From NCBI GenBank assembly GCA_965237765.1, contig OZ250157.1:2294001-2358000 (forward strand): DNA of 64,000 nt. Reading direction: 5' to 3'. The notes beneath the pieces are model-generated. The model worked only from the letters and a program-made list of their open reading frames with translations, was not told the DNA's origin and searched no databases. This DNA comes from WTGJ01 sp965237765 (lineage in GTDB: Bacteria > Chloroflexota > Anaerolineae > Aggregatilineales > Phototrophicaceae). This document shows, in pieces, positions 60,184 to 64,000 of this stretch. How positions within the stretch are numbered: position 1 is the stretch's first letter; every line of letters begins with the position of its first letter. Position numbers and translations under genes: made by a program.

Positions 60184-61659
60184 TTAGAGAATATCCGCAT
60201 GTGCGCGGCGGGGTATGAAGCGCCCGGCGCCGTTTTGCCCGTGCCAGTTCTCGCCATCCACCAGCAGGTTGCCACGTTGGTAGACGCGCACGGGTTTGCC
60301 GCGCACGCGCATGCCTTCATAGACGTTGTAATCGCAACGCATGTGGCTGTTCGTGACGCCCATCGTATGCTCCAGGTTGGGGTCCCAAACGAGGATATCG
60401 GCATCGGAACCGACAGCGATCGTGCCTTTTTGCGGGTACATGCCGAAGATGCGCGCGGGGTTGGTGCAATGCAGCTCGACGAAGCGCTGCGGCGAAAAGT
60501 TGCCTTGGTTCACGCCCGCTTCCCACATCACAAGCAGCCGATCTTCCAGTCCTGGCATTCCATTAGGGATCTTGCTGAAATCACCGATGCCGAGCTCTTT
60601 GCCCGGGCGGCGGTAGCTGGCGTCTTGCTTCTCGTAATCAGCCCATTTCGTACCGCCGGTGCGCTCCTCCCATTCTTGCCAGGGGCCATGCCCACCGTCA
60701 TACCAGAAATCGCAATGGTCGGTGCTCACGGCCTGTAGGGTGCCATCACTCAGCGCTGTCCAGAGAGCTGCATGGTCTGCGCTTGAACGAATCGGCGGCG
60801 AACAGACGTACTTGGCGCCTTCAAAACCGGGCGCGGCCAGATGCTCTTCAACGGTGAGGAAGCAATATTGCGTGCAGGTTTCGCCCATGACAGGGTAGCC
60901 AGCGGCACGGCCACGACGAAGCGCATCCAGCGATGGCTCGCATGTCATATGTACGACATAAAGCGGGCATTCAGCCAAGCCTGCCAGGACGACAGCGCGG
61001 TTCGTCGCTTCGCCTTCGATTTCTGGCGGGCGCGAATCAGCGTGGTGTTTGGGTTCGGTCATGCCTGCAGCGAGCAAAGCGGGTGTGAGCGCTGCTTCAA
61101 CGTCGCCATTTTCGGCGTGCACCATTACCAACATGCCGTGCTGTGCGGCGATGCGCATCGTGTTGAAGAGCGTGCCGTCATCTATCTGGAAGACGTTCTT
61201 ATAGGCCATGAAGAGCTTGAGGCTAGTGATGCCTTCGTCGATTATGGTGGGGATTTCGGCCATGATGGCTTCGTTGAGGTCAGTGATGGCCATGTGGTAG
61301 CCATAGTCAATCTGAGCGGCAGTGGATTTGGCGCGCCAGGTAGCCAGCCCGTCTTGCAAGCTGCCGCCGATGGGCTGTACGACGAAGTCGATATGCGAGG
61401 TCGTCCCGCCAAAAGCAGCTGCCATGTGCCCGACGTCGAAATCACAATTGCTGATGGTGCCGCCAAAAGGCAAATCCAGATGGGTGTGCACGTCGATGCC
61501 GCCCGGCATGACATAAAGACCGGCGCAATCGACGACATTTTGCCCTGCGGTGGGTAAATTATCGCCAATTCGCGAGACGATTTCTCCTTCAACCAGGACG
61601 TCGGCGATTTTCATATCGTTCGCCGTGATGAGTGTCCCGCCTTTGAATAGCGTTCCCAT
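60184..61659 (-). CDS. hydA: Dihydropyrimidinase (D-hydantoinase)
   Basis: 491 residues, amidohydrolase. Opens dihydrouracil or dihydrothymine to N-carbamoyl amino acids. Metal site motif GGIDVHTHLDLPFGG, carboxylated Lys in SLKLFMAYKN, His residues in HAENGD and VVHMTCE, and catalytic Asp in STDHCDFWY. The ATG at 61659 follows GGGGG; a longer open frame lacks support. Neighbours (LLM-type flavoenzyme and beta-ureidopropionase) point to the reductive pyrimidine pathway. Confidence 0.92.
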   Translation of the reverse strand: MGTLFKGGTLITANDMKIADVLVEGEIVSRIGDNLPTAGQNVVDCAGLYVMPGGIDVHTHLDLPFGGTISNCDFDVGHMAAAFGGTTSHIDFVVQPIGGSLQDGLATWRAKSTAAQIDYGYHMAITDLNEAIMAEIPTIIDEGITSLKLFMAYKNVFQIDDGTLFNTMRIAAQHGMLVMVHAENGDVEAALTPALLAAGMTEPKHHADSRPPEIEGEATNRAVVLAGLAECPLYVVHMTCEPSLDALRRGRAAGYPVMGETCTQYCFLTVEEHLAAPGFEGAKYVCSPPIRSSADHAALWTALSDGTLQAVSTDHCDFWYDGGHGPWQEWEERTGGTKWADYEKQDASYRRPGKELGIGDFSKIPNGMPGLEDRLLVMWEAGVNQGNFSPQRFVELHCTNPARIFGMYPQKGTIAVGSDADILVWDPNLEHTMGVTNSHMRCDYNVYEGMRVRGKPVRVYQRGNLLVDGENWHGQNGAGRFIPRRAHADIL

Positions 61660-61687
61660 GCTTGCCCCCAAGTCTTTGCAAATTTGG

Positions 61688-62683
61688 TCAGGAAAATTGC
61701 GGGATGATGTACGTGCCGTAAGCATCGACAATGCGTTCTTCTTCGCCGCACATCAGGTAGATGTTGAATTGAGTAACGCCGACGTCATGCAGGGTGCGCA
61801 ACTTGGCAAGATGCGCGTCCACCTCACCGAGGATGCTGAAGCTGTCGATGATATCGTCTGTGATGAAATCCAAATGCTCGGCGTCTTTATCGGCGTGCTC
61901 GGCGTAATCGTAGCCGCGCCGCCCTTCGATATAGTCGGTGAGCGATTGCGGCACCTCGTCCGTGTCGCTGCCATATTTGGAGACGATATCAGCGACGTGG
62001 TTACCGACCATGGCGGGGAACCAGCGCGTTTGCGCGCGCGCTTTCCCCATGTCACCGACCCATGCGGGCGCGGCCGCCATGATGCCAAAATCGGACATAT
62101 CGCGGCCGGCGGCTTCGCCGGCACGGAGGGCTTGCTCGCTGAACCATTTCAAAAGCAGCGGCTCGGCCAATTGGATGACCAGGCCATCGCCTATTTCGCC
62201 CGCCGTTTGCAGCGCCTTCGGGCCATAAGCGGCGACCCAAATGGGCAGCTCATAGCCTTCCGCCCAGGGCAGCTGAGTCTTTGTATCGCCGTAGCTGGCG
62301 CCGTCGCCGTGCACGAGGGCTTTCACGGTATCCGTGAATTGGGCCATGCGCGCGAGTGTGTTGGGGCGCTTTCCCAGCACGCGGCGCGAACTATCCCCCC
62401 GCCCCAGACCGAGCATGAAGCGGCCCTCGCTTTGATGTGCCAGCGTGGCGTATAGGCTGGCGGCGACCGACCATTCGCGCACGCCCGGATTGGTCACGAG
62501 CGGCCCGAAAACCAGATGCTCGGTGTGCTCCATGCACATCGCCATCGTGACGTAGCATTCGCGCCAGAGCACGTGAGAATCGAAAAACCAGGCGTAACGG
62601 AAGCCGGCCGCCTCTGCCTGCTGGCAGAGAGCGACAGTGCGTTGTGCGCTGATATCTCCCTTGAACGTGATTCCAAAATCCAT
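61688..62683 (-). CDS. LLM-class flavin/F420-type oxidoreductase
   Basis: 331 residues, luciferase-like TIM-barrel family. TFKGDISAQRTVALCQQAEAAGF at the N-terminus and LGLGRGDSSRRVLGKRP are the binding regions, with an extended C-terminus. It resembles the CPS_4412-type proteins that sit beside dihydropyrimidinase genes in many genomes, so it probably takes part in pyrimidine or related catabolism. Cofactor (F420 or FMN) cannot be decided here. Lies between hydA and the ureidopropionase gene with short gaps. Confidence 0.82.
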   Translation of the reverse strand: MDFGITFKGDISAQRTVALCQQAEAAGFRYAWFFDSHVLWRECYVTMAMCMEHTEHLVFGPLVTNPGVREWSVAASLYATLAHQSEGRFMLGLGRGDSSRRVLGKRPNTLARMAQFTDTVKALVHGDGASYGDTKTQLPWAEGYELPIWVAAYGPKALQTAGEIGDGLVIQLAEPLLLKWFSEQALRAGEAAGRDMSDFGIMAAAPAWVGDMGKARAQTRWFPAMVGNHVADIVSKYGSDTDEVPQSLTDYIEGRRGYDYAEHADKDAEHLDFITDDIIDSFSILGEVDAHLAKLRTLHDVGVTQFNIYLMCGEEERIVDAYGTYIIPQFS

Positions 62684-62702
62684 GCGATGCCCCTATTGCC
62701 CG

Positions 62703-63560
62703 TTAGGCAGTTGAGACCGTATCCTGCGTGAGCAAGTCATACTGATCCGGGCGACGATTGAAATAGAAACTCCAGGTATCGCGCACTTCCTGGACGAGCG
62801 AGAGGTCCATATCGCGAATGATCATCTCTTCGTCGTGCGCGCTAGCGACTTCGCCAATGAATTGACCCTTCGGGTCGCAGAAGTAGCTTTCGCCATAGAA
62901 ATCGTTATCACCCCAGGGCTCGACGCCGACGCGGTTGATGGTGCCGACGAAGTATGTGTTGAAGATGGCATGTGCCGTCTGCTCTACGCGCCATAGGTGT
63001 TGGCTCAACCCGCGCGAAGTGGCGGAGGGGATGAAGACCATCTCGGCGCCACTGAGGCCCAGCACGCGCGCGCCTTCGGGAAAATGCCGATCGTGGCAGA
63101 TATACACACCCACTTTGCCGACCGCAGTATCAAAGACCGGGTAGCCTAGGTTGCCGGGGCGGAAGTAAAACTTCTCCCAGAAGCCGGGTAGGTGTGGAAT
63201 GTGTGTCTTGCGATATTTGCCAAGGTAGCGGCCGTCGGCATCGATGACCGCGCCGGTGTTGTAATAGACGCCGACGCCATCACGCTCGTACATGGAGGCG
63301 ACGAGCACGAGATTCAGCTCCTGCGCAAGCTTCTGTAGGCGCTCTGTTGTCGGGCCATCGGGAATGGGTTCAGTGAATCGGAAAAAATCGGGATCCTGGA
63401 TCTGGCAAAAATAGGGTCCATAAAAGAGTTCCTGGAAGCACATGATTTGCGCGCCTTCATCGGCCGCTTTACGCGCGTATTCTTCGTGCTTGACGATCAT
63501 CGACTCCTTATCGCCGGTCCAGGTCGCTTGCAGAAGGGCGCCGCGGACAATGCGAGACAT
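62703..63560 (-). CDS. Beta-ureidopropionase (N-carbamoyl-beta-alanine amidohydrolase)
   Basis: 285 residues, nitrilase superfamily. Catalytic triad is Glu in QELFYGPYFCQ, Lys in KYRKTHIPHLPG and Cys in YICHDRHFPEG. It hydrolyses N-carbamoyl-beta-alanine to beta-alanine, CO2 and ammonia, the step after dihydropyrimidinase. A general nitrilase or carbamoyl-putrescine amidase assignment is possible, but the context supports pyrimidine breakdown. Confidence 0.85.
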   Translation of the reverse strand: MSRIVRGALLQATWTGDKESMIVKHEEYARKAADEGAQIMCFQELFYGPYFCQIQDPDFFRFTEPIPDGPTTERLQKLAQELNLVLVASMYERDGVGVYYNTGAVIDADGRYLGKYRKTHIPHLPGFWEKFYFRPGNLGYPVFDTAVGKVGVYICHDRHFPEGARVLGLSGAEMVFIPSATSRGLSQHLWRVEQTAHAIFNTYFVGTINRVGVEPWGDNDFYGESYFCDPKGQFIGEVASAHDEEMIIRDMDLSLVQEVRDTWSFYFNRRPDQYDLLTQDTVSTA

Positions 63561-63593
63561 TGGCTTATTACTCCTTGGGCTGTCTGTGATCGG

Positions 63594-63953
63594 TCATTGG
63601 GTAGTGGAATTGGCGGCGTGTTCGCGCTCGCAACGCAGCAGGATGCGCTGCGCTTGGCGAACGTTGATTTTGGGTGCAGCGTCACGAAAGAAAGCTGCCG
63701 CCACCGCCTCTCGCTCATCGATGGCCGCCGCTGCATCATGCAACGCTGCATAATCTAAGATATCGAGGCCGTGTATGGGCTCGAGCGTGATTTCCAGGAC
63801 ATGCTCGGCGCGCGTGCGCTCGAGGCGTTGGCGGCGTTTATCCGCGGCGCGTGCCTCATCATCTTTGCCCGTAGCGACATATGAGTCGCGCAGAGCTGCC
63901 TCTAGCTCAATGGCATAACTGAGGACGGCGCCGAAAGTGTTTAACGCGCGCAT
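63594..63953 (-). CDS. Small helical protein of unknown function
   Basis: 119 residues from the ATG at 63953, mostly helix with LSYAIELEAALRDSYVATG near the N-terminus, a pattern faintly like a ferritin/rubrerythrin helix, but without a full metal-ligand set. TLEPIHGL follows an Arg/Glu-rich helix. It begins seven bases after a stop of the upstream gene and precedes the ureidopropionase gene, so it is in the pyrimidine operon. No family recognised. Confidence 0.6.
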   Translation of the reverse strand: MRALNTFGAVLSYAIELEAALRDSYVATGKDDEARAADKRRQRLERTRAEHVLEITLEPIHGLDILDYAALHDAAAAIDEREAVAAAFFRDAAPKINVRQAQRILLRCEREHAANSTTQ

Positions 63954-63960
63954 CGGATCG

Positions 63961-64000
63961 TCAGACCCAGCGCTCAATCACGACTTTGCGCTCGGTGTAG
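63961..64000 (-). CDS. Partial gene at window end, probably aldehyde dehydrogenase C-terminus
   Basis: Only the last 12 codons and the stop are visible (YTERKVVIERWV). The ending resembles that of CoA-acylating methylmalonate/malonate semialdehyde dehydrogenases, which would fit beta-alanine breakdown after ureidopropionase. The gene continues past base 64000, so the call is a guess from its tail. Confidence 0.35.
   Translation of the reverse strand, partial: YTERKVVIERWV

Noticed and set aside
60841..62455. Two long plus-strand frames antisense to hydA and the LLM gene
   Set aside because: Both overlap strong genes for their whole length and show no recognisable domain.
1..64000. CRISPR arrays, tRNA or rRNA genes, insertion sequences, prophage
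   Set aside because: No regularly spaced repeats, cloverleaf-like intergenic segments, transposase or phage genes were seen. Intergenic gaps are all under about 300 bases.

Overview
The window is one chromosome segment of a GC-rich bacterium and is packed with genes. It has no rRNA, tRNA, CRISPR array, IS element or phage gene. The best guess for the host is a Chloroflexota (Anaerolineae-like) bacterium. This rests on an archaeal-type alternative mevalonate pathway (phosphomevalonate-type decarboxylase plus isopentenyl phosphate kinase) in a bacterial gene background, several family-5 peptide-binding proteins, sphingolipid- or KBL-like and sulfoquinovose enzymes, and mixed start signals. No marker gene settles the taxonomy.

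Layout. 0.2-3.7 kb: MacB/FtsX-type ABC exporter. 3.7-9.3 kb: three solute-binding proteins without permeases. Two of them form a tandem duplication that carried along the 3' end of the ftsX gene. 9.3-12.4 kb: response regulator, histidine kinase and Zn-alcohol dehydrogenase, all overlapping. 12.5-18 kb: YigZ, TPR protein, UDP-sulfoquinovose synthase-like enzyme, aspartate-semialdehyde dehydrogenase and an A-type Fe-S carrier. 18-25.5 kb: envelope genes (SH3, LysM-M23, RseP-type protease) beside decarboxylase, UbiA-type prenyltransferase, mevalonate kinase and isopentenyl phosphate kinase. 25.5-29 kb: Dpp-like importer whose binding protein begins with a piece of ubiA. 29-35.4 kb: membrane and secreted proteins, tlyA, lepA. 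35.4-40.2 kb: cinA and a btuFCD operon behind a cobalamin riboswitch. 40.2-43.9 kb: L,D-transpeptidase, AlaX, orphan sugar-ABC ATPase. 43.9-48.1 kb: second mevalonate locus (HMG-CoA reductase, HMG-CoA synthase, thiolase-like protein, DUF35 protein). 48.1-50.5 kb: polysaccharide deacetylase, small membrane protein, alpha-oxoamine synthase. 50.5-59.4 kb: heterodimeric ABC exporter with a giant RND protein. 59.4-64 kb: TauE-type exporter and a reductive pyrimidine-degradation operon.

The two mevalonate loci together give HMG-CoA synthase, HMG-CoA reductase, mevalonate kinase, phosphomevalonate decarboxylase and isopentenyl phosphate kinase, i.e. acetoacetyl-CoA to IPP by the decarboxylate-then-phosphorylate route. 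The acetoacetyl-CoA-forming module looks altered. The thiolase-like protein has Glu where the nucleophilic Cys belongs and has lost the GHP histidine. The DUF35 partner has no zinc ribbon and is split by a frameshift. The HMG-CoA reductase gene and the DUF35 gene nevertheless share a 46-bp upstream element with identical geometry: two 16-mers 30 bp apart, then 11 bp to a -10-like box. This looks like an undescribed operator and is the most interesting signal found here, with the altered thiolase, the ubiA-derived anchor of a binding protein and the RND protein's ~640-residue repeat-bearing insert close behind.
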